Assembly (NCBI GenBank): GCA_013396755.1
Contig: VWZF01006904.1
Coordinates: 250,091 to 314,090 of the forward strand
Direction: 5' to 3'
Source of the DNA: Sclerurus mexicanus
Taxonomy: Eukaryota; Chordata; Aves; Passeriformes; Furnariidae
Length of the DNA stretch: 64,000 nucleotides
Shown: positions 1 through 13,900 of the stretch, in pieces
Numbering within the stretch: position 1 is the stretch's first letter
How the letters are laid out: every line of letters starts with the position of its first letter
The notes under the pieces: generated by a model
What the model was told of the DNA's origin: nothing
Databases searched by the model: none
What the model saw: only the letters and a program-made list of their open reading frames with translations
Made by a program: the position numbers and the translations under genes

Positions 1-3000
1 ACAAAGGTCACTAAAATGTCAATAGTAACGTGCTATCCAAGTTCCTTATCTTAACAGAGCTGAGTAACAGTAACTATCACACGCATCATTGACATAAGGT
101 AATGTATAAATAAAAATGTCAATCAAAAAGCCTTCCAAATTTACTCTTTTTAAAGTAGGTTTCCAAACCCAAAGCATCTACCATGGGGAATTATTTTTCC
201 ACTTCAGAAGATGTAAAACATGCAAAGGATTAAGATTAAAATACTTCTGCACTTGGATTGTGTCTCCCTACTCTTTGGTCCAACAAATGCCATCTTTGCA
301 ACAAAGTAGTGGTGAAATGTACCAACTGTGTATCACTTAGAATAAACCCATTATTGTTTGAGAGATGCTCAAAAATTATATACTCGACATTTTCAGATAA
401 GTGAAACATTGAACATTTCTGAAAGCCAAGTTCATTTAACACACAGTGGTACCATGACATGCTCCATACTACCCCAGCACTTCAGCTCTCTGTCCTGGTT
501 TTTTCTGTATCAGAAGCCCCATAACCTTCCTTCCCAAGTGATACAGGATAAGTAATATGGACTCATATGAAAGAAGAGAAAGGGCTCTGACTCTATCCAT
601 TCAATCACCTATTTTCTTTTTTTCCTATTTTATGTGTATGCTTATACCACCTGTATACTTAACAGCTATCAAAGCTTCCTAGCCTTTTGTTCATGATAGA
701 GAGAATCCTCAACTTCCATAAGCCCTGTATTTCTCTGCAGACATCCTGTTCTTCACTCCCTTCATAGTCCATTTATTTTCACTCTTAGCCCTCACAGTAC
801 TGCTGATCCCATTCAGTTCTCTTTTCCCAAGGTAGGAATAACCTTTATCCCCAAAATGCAAATATGCATCAATTTCTCAGTTTGTCCTCTGCTGCACTTC
901 TCGTTTCTCTTTTCCGTTCCTCTCCACACAATCTTCATACTGTTTGTTATTGAATTATCTCCTTCTTCATCTTTGTTTTTTCATTAATTGACCCCTTATA
1001 GGGGTCCCTGTAGCTTCCTTTTCCCTTCACTACTGTTGAGGTCTCTTAAGTATTTCAACAGCAGAGTCTGTATTCCCCATGGCAGACTGACCACTGTTCT
1101 GTAAGGCTTGCTGAAAACAATGCCAGCCCTCTCTTTTCTGATTCTTATTATTAGTTGTCAGGAAACTAAAACATCCAGCTGTCAAACAAAATTCTTGGAG
1201 AATAACCAAAAACAGTTAATGGCAATGTTGTAATGGTCACAAAGAATTGAGTAAATCTAACTGCAGGCAATTACTAAGATGATTTAGGAAATACCTGCTA
1301 TGATGACAGTAATTTCTCTCCTGTTTTCTCTGACTTGATTTCCTGGGTTTGTATTTATTTCAATTTAGGATAAGAAAAAACATGAAATTTTTAGATTTCT
1401 GACACGGTTAGACAAACAAAAAAAATCTGATAATTCTTTAAAAATCAATCTAGACATGAATACTCAAGGAACATAACAGAGGAAGACTGGCTAAAGTAAC
1501 TTTCTGTGGAAGAGAAAAACATTTACAATTTTCTCCAAAAGACATGACAAAAATGAACATGAAGATGCTGAAGGAGCCTGGAAAGTTTCTCATGAGTAAA
1601 AAAGGGGTCATGGCAGAGGGCCATAAATTGATTAAAACTCTGTTAACATAGCATATAACAAACAAAGTTGCTAATATAAAATAAAAATCCTAAGAAACAA
1701 AGGGGAAAGCTATAAAAGATCTATTTCCTTTGCCTCCACAGAAGGAAACTTAGTAAACATAAACACATTTTCTGTAAAGGAAAGTTACTCAAGAGAGCAG
1801 CAACAGGAGAACAAGGGTCTGTCTTAACAGCAGAACAACACAGTTTAGAACACATAGTTTATACCAGCTGGTTTTTACTCTTGTAATTCAGAAACATGCT
1901 AACAAATGCCCTATTTTAATGTTAACAGAGGCAGACAAGCTCTAAAGTGCTGGCTTGCTAAATGTTCTCTCCCAATGTCTCACTGTCAGCTGTCTTCACT
2001 TGGCATCTTATTAAATTGGTTGAGAGTTTTTAACAGTAAAATAGCAATAGAGGAATATAATTCTTTTTCGTCTAATGAATGACTCTCCTCAAATCCATTT
2101 AAAAAAAAAAATACAATCCAAACCAAATAGGCTGCATGAGACATTTAGATTTCCATGAGAGCTAAAAAAGCAGTACATACCTTCTGGGTGCACAGCTAAG
2201 CAGTCAGATATCTCATGTATTTTGGCCAGCAAATAGATAGGTGCTGACAGGGAAGCCAGATGGCATCCACCTAGTCCAAGTGGCTGGCTGCCTCTAAGCT
2301 GGCCACCCCATGGTGCTTCTATCCCTGCAGTAGCTACGCTGGCCTATAGGTTAGTTGCAAGATTCTGTCTTAGAGCCTTGCTTCATTTAGGGGGCAGTCA
2401 ATGGCAGAGAGCTTGTTGGGGTAAAAGGAAAAGAATGGAAGTCTGGGAAGACACAATTTGATACAGGGAACAAGATGAGAATGGAGAGGAAGATGTACTA
2501 CAGGAGAAAGGTAAAGCCTGTCACCTGGATCAGCTGGAGTCTTTAACAGCTCACCTTTGCATTTGAGATGGAAACTTTGACAACAAAAGAAGCTATATGG
2601 ATATTAGAGCTTTTAATAGCTGCACCAGGTACATATAGAGTAAGATACTTGACAAGGAAACAGGTCATTCACTCTCCTGTCCTTTCCCTGAAACTGCTAG
2701 AACTAAAATTGTCATTTCTAAGCAGGCAGAAAAACAAAATATTTTAAAAAGGTTTTCTAGTATCATATCAGGACACAATTTTTTTCCCCAGTTCACAGTT
2801 GCAGTCCCAGTGGAGAATCAGATGACTAGATAATCTTCAAGACTAATTTAAGGGCCTGTGAGTGGTACAAAATGTACCCTGGTGGCCTGCAAATAAAAGT
2901 GTGATAAACAGATACTGTGTAGGGAAGTCTTACCCTGTCTACTCACCTCTCTAAGATCACAAGCAACTATAGCCATGGCATTCATGTTTTGAGTATTTGA

Positions 3001-4143
3001 TGATTAAATCCTTAAAATATTTTTTACTTTCATTTTCACGATTTGTGATATTAAGTATTACTTCTTATTTTTAAAAAGTCTACCACATTTCACATGCACA
3101 CACTGCAAGTAACCTGGTAACACTGCTTACTGATCTCCTGGGGGGGTAAGCCAACAGAGATCACCTCACCTTTACTACTTGAGCTAATAATACACACTTG
3201 TGGTATACTATATTCTGTAAGGAGCATCAATCCTACTGCCTCTGAAAGTTTTCTGGTTTAACTTAGATCATTCAACATCATACAACAGACACCATTAAAA
3301 AAAAAAAAAAATTCTATCAACTCAGCTGAGAAACTACTGAGCAACCACTAGGGAAAATGTCACATAACTACACTGAGAATTAACACTGGCATTTTCTTGC
3401 TTGAGTGACTATCACAAGAGTAAAGAGCAAAGTAAGATCAAGACCAGAGTACTTCCTTTGCACCCTCAAATGGTAATGTCAGGCACTTTTTGAATTCAGA
3501 TCGAGCTAAACTATCACACAGTACCTTGACAATGAGTTTGAAAATGCCAGTTTCTGCCCTGATCTCAGCAGACTGTTCTTTGTCCTACAGCCTAGATACC
3601 TTTCCCACTTGCTGAGGAGACTCCGCCCACAGCCTGTGTTTCATGTAAAAAACTTTGGAGTACAGTAAAATTTTTCTTCTGTACAATACCCACTTTTCCA
3701 AATAAGTTATTTCATACTGTCTGAGCTTTTCCTGCTTAGTTGAAGACATCAGAAATTTCACAGCACTTTTAATATTTTGCCAATCTCAGTTCATACAGTG
3801 GGTATTGACTCAGTGGTAGTCTTAGACTTCACTGTTCAACATTTCTGAAGTAATGTTTTTGATCATGGCTGATGAGGACCTGCGTAGTTCCTCCACTACA
3901 GATTTGCCTTGCTTTATGCACTCCGTGACTCAGTTTATCGGCTTGCACATCTGAGTTGTTCTGGTTTAACCATACTGGACAGGTTCCCAAATGGGGTATC
4001 TTCCACTGACCTGGTGAAGCACCCCTAATATTTTCCTCATGTAGCAACTCTATAAATGAACAGTTTAAAACTCAGGTTTACTTTTTTTTCTTAAAGCGAA
4101 CCTACAAAAATATCTTTATTTTCTTGTGCTGTGAACCCAAAAC
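1..4143. other. Unannotated AT-rich sequence, no gene seen
   Basis: I see no exon, RNA gene or recognisable transposon here. Open frames are all under 80 codons and unremarkable. The stretch has short A tracts (around 2101 and 3298). About 2201-2420 is locally richer in G+C than its surroundings, but I could not assign it to a repeat family. It is best read as intergenic or intronic unique sequence. Confidence 0.6.
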
Positions 4144-4182
4144 ACAAGCATAGCTTCCATTACAAGCATAGCTTCCATTACA
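4144..4182. repeat. Tandem duplication, 18-bp unit, two copies
   Basis: The 18-bp unit acaagcatagcttccatt occurs twice back to back (4144-4161 and 4162-4179) and then begins a third time with ACA. The copies are identical, so this is a recent replication-slippage type duplication. It has no visible coding or regulatory meaning. Confidence 0.9.
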
Positions 4183-7100
4183 CATTTGACCAAGATTTAA
4201 TCACTTGAACAGTAATGCAAAACATCAGAAAATATTTTCAGAAATAGCAATATTAAACTTCACCCAGGAATACTCATCTGAAACACTGTGATTTTGTTTT
4301 TAACAGTTTGTCTTTGTACTAAATTGCTCTCAAACCCTTTATCACTGGCAAAGCTTCTGTGATTTCAGTTTCATTAAAGGTCCAGTCCAGTCAACCATTT
4401 TTGGTTGCAGTAGGTGTCAGGATGGGAAAAAAAAGAGTGAAGTACTTTAGTGGCATATGTGACAACCACTTCAAAGTCATAAATTCTACCAAAGTACCTC
4501 AGAGAATAATGATCAGTCAAGACTTTAATCATCAGCAAAAGCTGGTTGAGAGAATAAGGATGGCCCTAGGGGTAATAGCTGTAAAATGAAAGTGTCCAGC
4601 GAGCGTATTTTTTTCATTACAGACAATTGAGCCATTTCTCTTGTTTATCTTTAGCTTTTCCTGTTAGACCAGAGGGAGAGTAAGGGATATTATACCCATC
4701 TTCCTCCAGTGAAGTAGAAAGAAAAATGCCAAAAATGCTTTAAGACAAACAATGTTGCTTTCAGAGAGCTGGTTATGTGCCCTTTTTAGGGGCAGGCTTT
4801 CAGGATGAGTTCCAACCCTTGGTCCCTTGAACATCTGGCTGAAATCCAGATGCTGTTCTTGGCCCAGGATACACAGAATCCTCTGGGTATCCTAGCATGA
4901 ATTTCTGAATACTGAGACACATAATCCCATTATTCACATTATCCCAAACAATCCCATTGTCCCTTGAGCCTTCATCTGATCCTTCATGGTGTCTTTTTAC
5001 TCAAATGCACCCATCCCAAAAGAAATGGGGAACATGAGAAACATGTAGAGTTCTGTCTTATGGATCAGTTTTGCCCCAGCTTTGAAAGTATCACTCTTTA
5101 CTTAGTAGCATGTGGAGGTAAAAAGCTGAAAAGATAATCCAGAGATTTGCTTTTCACTGGAGCCTGAAATTTTATCTGAAATTACTGGGCAGCATTCAGC
5201 TTCCTCTTTTTCCTGCCAGCTTTTACAAAATAAATACCTTTGAATTTTTTCTCTAAGTTATGCAAAAGTCAACAGCTGACACTGCAATATCTGCATCTTT
5301 AGCAAAATTATGAGATCCACAAATACAAGCAGAGTTTTAACAAACTAAGAGACTAAAATTTTCATTTAACTTTGTTGACTATTAGTTGGAATTTATGAGT
5401 TGGATTAATGTCTAGAAGACCAATTTAACTTAATTAATTTAAACTCTGTCCCTTAATTGATTACAAACAGGAAAAACCAAAACTGATCAACAATCTGAAA
5501 GTATATAATACGAATATTTGGTGTGTTATAGTTCAATAGCAGCTGCAAAGATCAATATACAGCATACCATTGATTTCTAATACATTTCTGTAGATTTATT
5601 TCTGGTATGTTTTTAATCCCATCTACTTATTTTAGAGATACAGAAATGCAAAGCATGAAACAAAATAATAATATTTTCTATGTCTGATATTTGTACTCAA
5701 GAAAAAATAAACACATTATAAACTCTTGCTGGCTAAAGATAAAACTTCTTTTTGTGTTTTAAGTAAATTGCAAAGGCAAAGGCCTCAAAGAGTTTACTCT
5801 TTTGACAGAAGAACTCAAGCATAGCAAGTGACTGAAACATTAATAAAGAAGAAACGTTCCTAAATATGCAACACCCATGTAAGTATCCCTGGTTAAAGTA
5901 AAACAAGTTAGGAACAGTTATAATTCTTCAACCATTTTGGTGTACTACTGCTCTGTGAAGTTGTTGGAAAGTGCACATTTACACGAGATTCCAGGTTAAG
6001 TTAATTTTACACACTTCTGTGAATTAGGACATTAATGGAGTTGGTACTCAGAATCTCTAAGGAACTCAATTTTAGAAAGTACTGTCTATCAAATGTCACC
6101 AAATCAGCCCAGTTCTTGCGTGGAAAAATGTGTAATCTATTACTGTATCTTCCATTTAATTCCAAAATAATTTAAAAAAATAAAAATTGGCTTTTACTTT
6201 TTCCCCTTAGGAACCATATTCTGATCTTGCAGGAACCCAGTAAGATGAACTAGGTAATTTCTATCCATAAAGAAAGGCTAAGGTGAAGTTCTCCTACATG
6301 CTGAAATTCTTAAAGACAAAATTAGTTTGCCTTATTTTGTTGGGAAAAAATAAAACACAAAAAAAAATGTTATCTATTACTAATTATCCAAAAAGCCAGG
6401 TGGAAAATGGAAGCAGACTGGTACAATTTCAACATTGTATTTTTATTTCTTTTCTTCTATTTTTCAGCTTTGGGTTTTGTGGTTTTTTTTTTTTATTAGT
6501 CTAAATTTACTTAAGCTACGGAATATAAGAGCATGCCTTTTTTAAAGTACAAAATAATGAAAATAGGATGCCTGCAGAACAAGCAATTTTAGTATTAATT
6601 TTTGCAGCAAGATAACTATTGATTGAAAAAACTCTTCATGAGAGCTGATTATAATCCTATGTCTTCTGAAAATATTGCTTGCTATACTATAAAATGTTCA
6701 TTTACTGCTATACACATAGCACTTAATTTTGGAGCAATGAAGGTTGTATGTGAAGCTATAACCTTCTCAGCATCACTGAAGAGTAAGACAAGAAGCAGAA
6801 AAAAAAAAAAAACAAACATTAATACAGGTATTTTTAACGAAAACTTTCTAGTCCATCAAAAACTAGTCACTGTGGTAAGTTCATCCTTCCCCCACCATTC
6901 AGTTGCATATCCCTATTATCCCCCTGCAAAGCCTTCCATTTCTTCAGGTGTATGAAGTAATCAGTTTACAAGATTGCTACTTGTTAGGATGTAGAAAACC
7001 ATGTGGTGGAAACTTCACCTGCATGACGGTATGAATGAGTAGCTGAAAAAGAAGTGGGGAAGTTGCAGGGCTATTTAAAGTTATAATTTTAAATTATAAC

Positions 7101-7378
7101 ATAGGAGTATTTTAAATTATAAACAGTTATATTTGGCAAAACTAGCAGGTTTACCTTTACCATTGAAAATTAGTCACTGTGCAATCATCTTGTCCCAAGA
7201 GAACCTTTTTCAGATTTGGAAGATCCAAAGAGTCACATCTCCCAAGAAGAGAGAAAATCCGTAATTTTTTATAAGTCTCAATTGTATTACGTCTCACAGG
7301 CCCTCCCACTTCTCTGTGCTCTCTTCCCTTGCACAACACACAGAAAATTCAATTCTCTAAGTGAAAAACTAGAGAAGA
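4183..7378. other. Unannotated AT-rich sequence, no gene seen
   Basis: There is no recognisable gene or repeat family. Open frames reach 110 codons at most (6623-6955, plus strand). That frame runs through a long A tract that translates as a lysine run, which points to chance. Simple A and T runs occur near 6170, 6358 and 6481. Confidence 0.55.
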
Positions 7379-7418
7379 TTGTACAGTTTATAGAATATTG
7401 TGCAGTTTATAGAATATT
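7379..7418. repeat. Tandem duplication, 19-bp unit, two copies
   Basis: Two adjacent 19-bp copies (7379-7397 and 7398-7416) share the core cagtttatagaatatt and differ at one base, A against G, just before that core. It is a small local duplication of no obvious function. Confidence 0.85.
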
Positions 7419-9120
7419 AGGTGATATACACCAGAAGCAAAAGTCCATTCAAAGTAATTTAGATGTAGGAAATAATTTGGGAAGGGCTTGAGAAGGGATT
7501 TTTCAGATGTCATCATCTCAGCAAGAGAAAAATTTCACAACCACCCTGGGTCTGAGATGTGATAGAAATCTTCAGGGATGACCCTTCTCAGATCATATTC
7601 TGCCATCTAGCAAGACTTCAGATATATCTAGGTCACATACCATGCAACCCCCCCCCATACACCTCGGCTGGCCAGACAACTGTAAATATTTTATCACAGA
7701 GCTTTAATTCCTGGCCTATTTCTTGAGGATATTTAGAACTTTAAATAATCATTTGGCAGTAAGCAACTTACAATAAACATTTTTCCCTTACTCTAACACT
7801 GTTGATGTCTGGCTGTTTTAGGACAGAATATTGGAACTTCTTCCTGTCTCTATGCCAAACAGAGGATTTCCTAATTTTAAAAGGTCTGTTTGCTCCCTGC
7901 TACTGGGTTGTTATTGAAAGTTATTGACAAATCCTATTGGCTACCAAATATTCTCTTGGCAGCACTAATTTGCTTGTTTCATTCCCAGGATGTTTGATTT
8001 CAAAGATTCAATTCCTGATAAAGCATTTTTCAGTGTAAAGTACCTACAACTGCTGGTCCATCAGGTTGCTCAGTTGGCCACATGTCCCATTAAAGAGCTC
8101 AGCCTTGAGCAGTACACTTGCCGCACATCACTTTTATATGCCAGGTAGGGAAGCTGCACATAACCCAGTCCATGGCAGAAACATGCAGGGAAGCGATACT
8201 GTAAACTAGAGTGTGGCAGGGAAGAATCCAAATCCAAACCTTCTCCTCTAACAATTAGTCACAGAATCAAATCCTTCAGGTGTACGCATTCTCAAAATAT
8301 TTGGATGATTTTTAGCCAATGATCCTTGTGGGTCTGAGAATTCAGCTTTATGAGAGTAGGAAAAGCACTCAGCATGAGCACTGAGCTCAGAGAATTCAAC
8401 GTAAACATTTAAGATACACACCATTCAAATGGCAGATGGAGAATTTCCTATGAATGATGAAGTGATCTTCAGATTATTCATATTTCTATTATATATAAAT
8501 TTCACCAGAAAATTTTCTTCCAAAATGTTAATGTATACCTAATGACTATTTAAGGAACAGTATAAAATTGCTATTCAAGTATTTACATATCCAACACATT
8601 CCCTTGTGTCTCAGCTGATGGGTACACATTAATACCAAGCTGCTGAATTTATTTATTTCTGTAGTGCAACGTATCTATCAAACATTCAAGATGGCAAGAA
8701 CCACAAGTCCTTCCCTATGGGGAGGAAAAAAACCAAACTGGCATATAAGAGAAAACTCATAATAATGAGTGATGTTTTATTCATTATTTCTTGTTTACTT
8801 TTTCTTTTTCCTCTCTTTATGACCAAAGAAAGTATCAAATGCAAATGCTGTAGAAAATTAGTATCAAAACCAAGGTGTATAAAAAGAAATTTGATGAATG
8901 GGTTTTGGTTTTTTTTTTCCTCCACTGCTTCACGAGCTGAGTGATATTTTAGGCAAGGTGAAAAAAAATCCATAAGCTTGTGTGCAAAATAAAGGATTAA
9001 AGTGTGATGCTGCTGTAACCAAAGGGTCATATCACTGTCTTGTAGCAAGGAGAGACTAAAATGCTTGTTTCCATCTACTGTTTCATCATATAGACTGCTA
9101 ATAAGGATCTCAAGAGGCAA
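7419..9120. other. Unannotated sequence, one medium chance-like frame
   Basis: No gene is recognised. A minus-strand frame of 144 codons (8686-9120) is the third longest in the window. Its protein is rich in Leu, Phe, Lys and Ile with no domain I know, as expected from T-rich/A-rich DNA. A C run is at 7651-7657. Parts of 8040-8200 are less AT-rich but match no repeat family I can name. Confidence 0.5.
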
Positions 9121-9187
9121 TCACAGAAAACAGGAGCCTAGAAAAACAGAAAACAGAACACAGAAACCCTAGAAACACAGAAACCAG
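9121..9187. repeat. Degenerate CAGAAA-type short repeat
   Basis: About 67 bp are built from imperfect copies of cagaaa(a)c, including acagaaaacagaacacagaa-like blocks. It is purine-dominated, low complexity and non-coding. Confidence 0.7.
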
Positions 9188-9787
9188 CCTAATGGTCACT
9201 GGGACACACATAAAAGCAGGCATAATGCTCCTTTCTGATGCCCCAGATTTCTTTTGCCTGCAGGGCAAAGCTGAGAGAAAACTCAGTGCTGTGATAATCA
9301 TAGAATAGAGATGAGCTCAGAAAGGTACCTTCAGTTTCTATAACTGTTTGCTTAACATGAAGCACAATATTACACAGACCCACCAAGCAACAGACCGTTT
9401 TCTTTCAATACAGCTATATAATTGAGTTTTAAGGTAAAGGGAATCTGAACCACCAAGGAAAAGGAAATCCATTGTAATGTCGAGGGCTTACAAGAAACCC
9501 CCCCGCTTAGGGCACCCTCCTCTCTCACTTCAAGGTTGTGACTTGTGACTTTCAGAGACTCTCCTATGCTCCTTAAGATGGACTGCTTTGAAAGAAAACA
9601 AACTTTCCCCCAAAGGAAAAAATAAAGTGATGTCACATTATTCACTAGATTACATATGGTCTAGATTGAATTGGCCTTCATTGGTGAGGAAAGAAAAATT
9701 AAATCAAACAAAAAAAAGAATCTGTTAAAGGGGGGAAAAAAGCTTCGATCAATGCAAAATCACTTGCAGTTTTTATTGTTGTCGGAA

Positions 9788-9866
9788 GGGATGGGGTGGA
9801 AGGGAGAGAAGAGTATTTGGGGGGTTTTTGTGTTGATAGTTTTGGGAGGTTTTGAGGGGGGATGGT
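9788..9866 (+). repeat. G-rich purine tract
   Basis: The plus strand has repeated G runs (GGG, GGGG, GGG, GGGGGG, GGG, GGGGGG) separated by A/T over about 80 bp, embedded in otherwise AT-rich DNA. The runs are spread out, so a quadruplex would need long loops. It is low-complexity sequence and could affect polymerase passage. No regulatory function can be shown from sequence. Confidence 0.65.
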
Positions 9867-10757
9867 TTTTAATTCTGTTACTAGTACTTGAAGAGATGAC
9901 AGTTTAATAAAATCTGCCTAGAACTGGATTGTAAGTTTACATTACACAGCATGTGTTCTATCATTATTACACTGCATGGTAGGATAATGATTTTAATACA
10001 CTGTGCCAGAGGCAGAAGAGGCTTCTGAATATCACTTAGGAATCAACACTGCAGAAGATAATCTTTTTTTTTTTTTTACACTATTATTACTTACCAATAT
10101 ACAAATTCAAAATTATTATTATTCTATGATAGAAACTACAACTTGCATATTTCCCTGACATGCCTCTCTGGCAGCATCCTGATCCAGGAACATCTGGTAA
10201 TGGGTCAGTGCAACAAGCTGCTACTTCAAAAATAGAGCATGTAAGTCCCTTAAGAAGGCATTAAAATTAAGGGAAATATAAAAATACAAGCTCATATCCA
10301 TTATCTAGAGATGGCGACATATTACTCCTCAGGTCTCAAAGTGAAGCCATTATCAATTATGATGAGAAAACTGTGAAATAAATTCCAACAAAGACTGGAA
10401 CAGAGCAAATGAAACCAGGACATGTGAAGGATTAAAAAAAAAAGTCCCTGAAATTAGGAGCAAAAAAACCTCATTTGTTTTTAGGAAAGGAATTTGTCCT
10501 TACAGTGCCAAACATTTAGAATACATGAGACACTACTGAAAAGCTAGTTTACTAAATATAATGAAAAACACATTATTGAGGAAGAAGGCAATGTGGAATG
10601 TGTTTCTACAAAAATATTATTTATCGTCCATTCTTTAATCAAAAGAAATAACTCAGCACCACAGAACTGAAGAATTAAATATACCCCACCTCTTAAGTAT
10701 TGGTCACTTGCAAGAGAAGAACATATATGCAATTCAGAAAGTATATTGATGCCATAA

Positions 10758-11375
10758 TTGAGACATGATCGCAAATTTAGGGAAGACCAACAATCACTAG
10801 GCATTGATACGCCTAGGAACAGGAAAAATGTTCTCTTAACATCCCAAATTCTAAGTGAGAGGAAAGTACAGGAGGGGGAATTCAGGTTTGGGCATGCTCT
10901 TCCTATAGCTCTCCCCATCACCAGAGCTCTCATCAATCCTTTAAGAGACAGAATATTTGACCAGATTACTCTTTTGGTCCAGAGGTGCACTTGCTATGAT
11001 TCTCCCATGACTAGCTTTTACCTTCCAGCTGGACAATTGCAGAAAAATCTGCCAGCCACAGGATGGAGAGAATATGTAACTTCAAGAAAAACTTACCTAG
11101 TTTCTGTGATGCAATGCAACCTGCCTTGTCTGACCTGTTACAGGTTTGAGCTAATAGGGTGCTTTCTGTACTTCCCTCATACACTTCCCCATCAGAAACG
11201 CTGGTGTTTAGGGAAGAGAGAAATGATTTCTCATTCAGCCTTCCTCACGTGTGCTGTAAATTTAATCTCAACTACTTACCCACTCCATCTCTTTGAAAAC
11301 CCAATGCAGCTGGAAACTACTCCATCACTGAGCAAGGTGATGACATTCGTCTCTACAGTGCAGCATAAAGTGTAG
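10758..11375 (+). other. Longest open reading frame, function unknown
   Basis: This frame of 205 codons begins at ATG and ends at TAG. The protein starts MRHDRKFREDQQSLGI and has no signal peptide, clear membrane span, repeat or domain that I recognise. Cysteines are scattered without a zinc-binding spacing. The DNA is less AT-rich than its surroundings, which lowers stop frequency, and an overlapping minus-strand frame of 148 codons (10544-10990) is open too. Both facts favour a chance frame. A lineage-specific gene, a retrocopy or part of a long non-coding RNA cannot be excluded. I see no promoter or polyadenylation signal tied to it. Confidence 0.2.
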
Positions 11376-13789
11376 TGTAAGATTTGTATCAAATTCCAGT
11401 CAAGTCTTCAAAAATAATGTTATATGTCTTCATAACGGTCAGCCACAGTGTGAGTTTTCCATACTTTATTTGATGGTGCTGTTCATAAATTTCCTAGTTT
11501 GATGTCATTAAAAAAAAATCCACTTCATTTGAATAGCTAACCCTTAGGAAAACATAAAATAAAGATGACTAGCAAAGTTATACTATTTGTTTTCATATAG
11601 GGCTCTGCCAGTAAGAACACTTTTTGCTATTCCCTTTTCTGAAATAATCACTGCTAGCAAACCTCAGACAGCAGCTCTCATTCAATTTATAATAACTGGC
11701 TTGGTTCTAGATGTTATATTGTTTAAAGGGCACATACTGGAAATTACATGTAATTGATTATGGCTGACTGTAATTAAGTTAATATTTTGATAATACCAGA
11801 GATGGGAACATTGTTCTGTATCAGACTTAGCTTTGCAGTTTCATCCCTCCAATATCAGAATAATAAAGAGCACTGATCATTCAAGAGACAATATGTCTGA
11901 AACTTCTGGAAAAGGAAGCAAGAGTTAGAAATATTGTTCTGAAGATGGAAATTAGATCTAAACCAAGCAAGCCTGTCAAGAAGGGTAATGCCTTTAATAC
12001 TACAGTGTATGGTGTGTGAATTAATGCTACAGTTTTCAAGGTGATAACTAACTACAATAGGAATGTATCATAGAATGCAAGATGCAACATTGCTGTAACC
12101 TACTTAAACTTTTGCTTGCTTTCCTGAGCTACTGCCTTTTCCTTTCCATAGGTAGTAAAGCCCAAAGGAAGTTTTAAAATTTTCATTAGGAAAAAAAAAA
12201 AAATGAAAACCATACAAAAAGAAGTAGCTATATGGGGCTTGGTTCATTTGTCATGTAAGAATGAGGGGTTAAGCTAACAATGAGTTCAGATTTTAATACA
12301 AAAAACCCTGCAACCAAACCATTCAATAAAAGCCAATATGGATATGCTGATGCATTCCAGTTAATTACTAATAACTGCGAACTTGGTGGGCATGGTTCAA
12401 GACTTCTGGATTTAGAACATTAACAAACACCTGAACAGTTTCCCATAGCTTATCAAAGTAACACACACAAGCTTGTCTTATCTAAGAAAAGGGGTGGGTA
12501 GTGTGGGTATAGCATAGTACTAAGCTTCTGGAAAGCTTATGTTACTATCTCCCTTTCTTTTGATCCTGAGTCACTAATTTCTGTTAATAGTCAGTCTGCT
12601 GTCACTGCATTGAAACTGGTACTGCCATCAAGTCAACCAGTATTACTTTAGCCTAATATGTTTTCATAGTCAGTGATTTTGATCTGCTATTTATTTAGAT
12701 TAGACACAACTCAGAGCAGAAACCAGTTTTGTCCTGTTCAATGAGCACATGGGAGAGCTGGGTTAAGACTTCTGCAATCTCACAGTTGACAAATGCAGTT
12801 TAAGAGATTTCAACTAAATTCCAGCCACTCTGATACTTTAGTACAGATAAGTAAACTCTTAGGGAAATATTCATAGGAATATACTTTAAAAACAATTTCT
12901 AAAATTATTTTATAGTAAAAATATGTAAAGTGTTGTGCAAATGAGAGGCTTCATGAGAGTAGAATTCTACAGAATTTGCCCATAGGGAAACAAATAACTT
13001 CTCTGATTCTGGTGAACTATTACTATTCTAATAAAAATAAACCAGGAAAATTCTAAGTACAGTACAACACTCTGCCAGCAGAGATGGGCAAATAACACTA
13101 ATTACAAACAAGGCTTCAATCTAATTCAAAAACACAAAAAACAATTTTTGCATTCTCTACATTTCTTTCCAATTAGGTATTCTGCTGAATGACTTTACCC
13201 CAGAAAACATTTCTCAAAATTATGTTTGAATTTCTTTAATTAAAGTTTGTAAAGTGTTCTATGATCTATAAGTAGAGACATGCTACACCAGTATTGTGTC
13301 AGATCTGCAAAACCATGAATTTACCCATTCACCAACTGAATGAGATTTATTTCACTGATTTCAATGGGCTTTGAATAATTTCCTAAAAGTGTTATATTTC
13401 ACTTAGAAACCACATAAGTAAACACTACTCCACTGCTAGCTACTACCACTAGCTTAATAACAATGTCAGCTGAGGAACATCTCCATTTGTACATGGATTT
13501 AAAGATCTGTCTTGTTTTCATATGCAAGTCAAAGTTCAAAGTATTAAGACTTCATCCAAGCTTAAGATTCTTTCTGGTATCTTAACAGAGATAACTGATT
13601 TTTGCATTTTTTACAGAAAGATTTCACTATGATAAGGAATTCCCAAGGAATGCCCATGCCAAAGTTAAAATTATTGAAAAATAATTGTAAAGATGGATTA
13701 TTCTTCTGAAATACATTGTTATAATTTAGAGTTCAGTGGACCTTTCTAAATGCACAAAGAAAACGTGCCATTGTCTAAATTGACAGCAT

Positions 13790-13900
13790 CAAAGGCTAAT
13801 AGAGAGAGCTACAATCTAGTAAAGAGCATGCAATTTATACTCTGAAGATAGCTGGACTCAATTCTCTGGAATTACAATTCTCACCTGCTACTAAATTGTT
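13790..13900 (+). repeat. Possible faint MIR-type SINE relic
   Basis: A segment with aaagagcatg, then actctgaag, then cacctgctacta sits in the order and rough spacing of the MIR tRNA-related head. The later part of MIR, around the TGTGACCTTGGGCAAG block, is not visible. The match is weak and could be chance. Confidence 0.3.

Noticed and set aside
8686..9120. 144-codon minus-strand open frame as a gene
   Set aside because: The protein is a Leu/Phe/Lys/Ile mixture with no domain, a second frame is open on the other strand, and there is no supporting signal.
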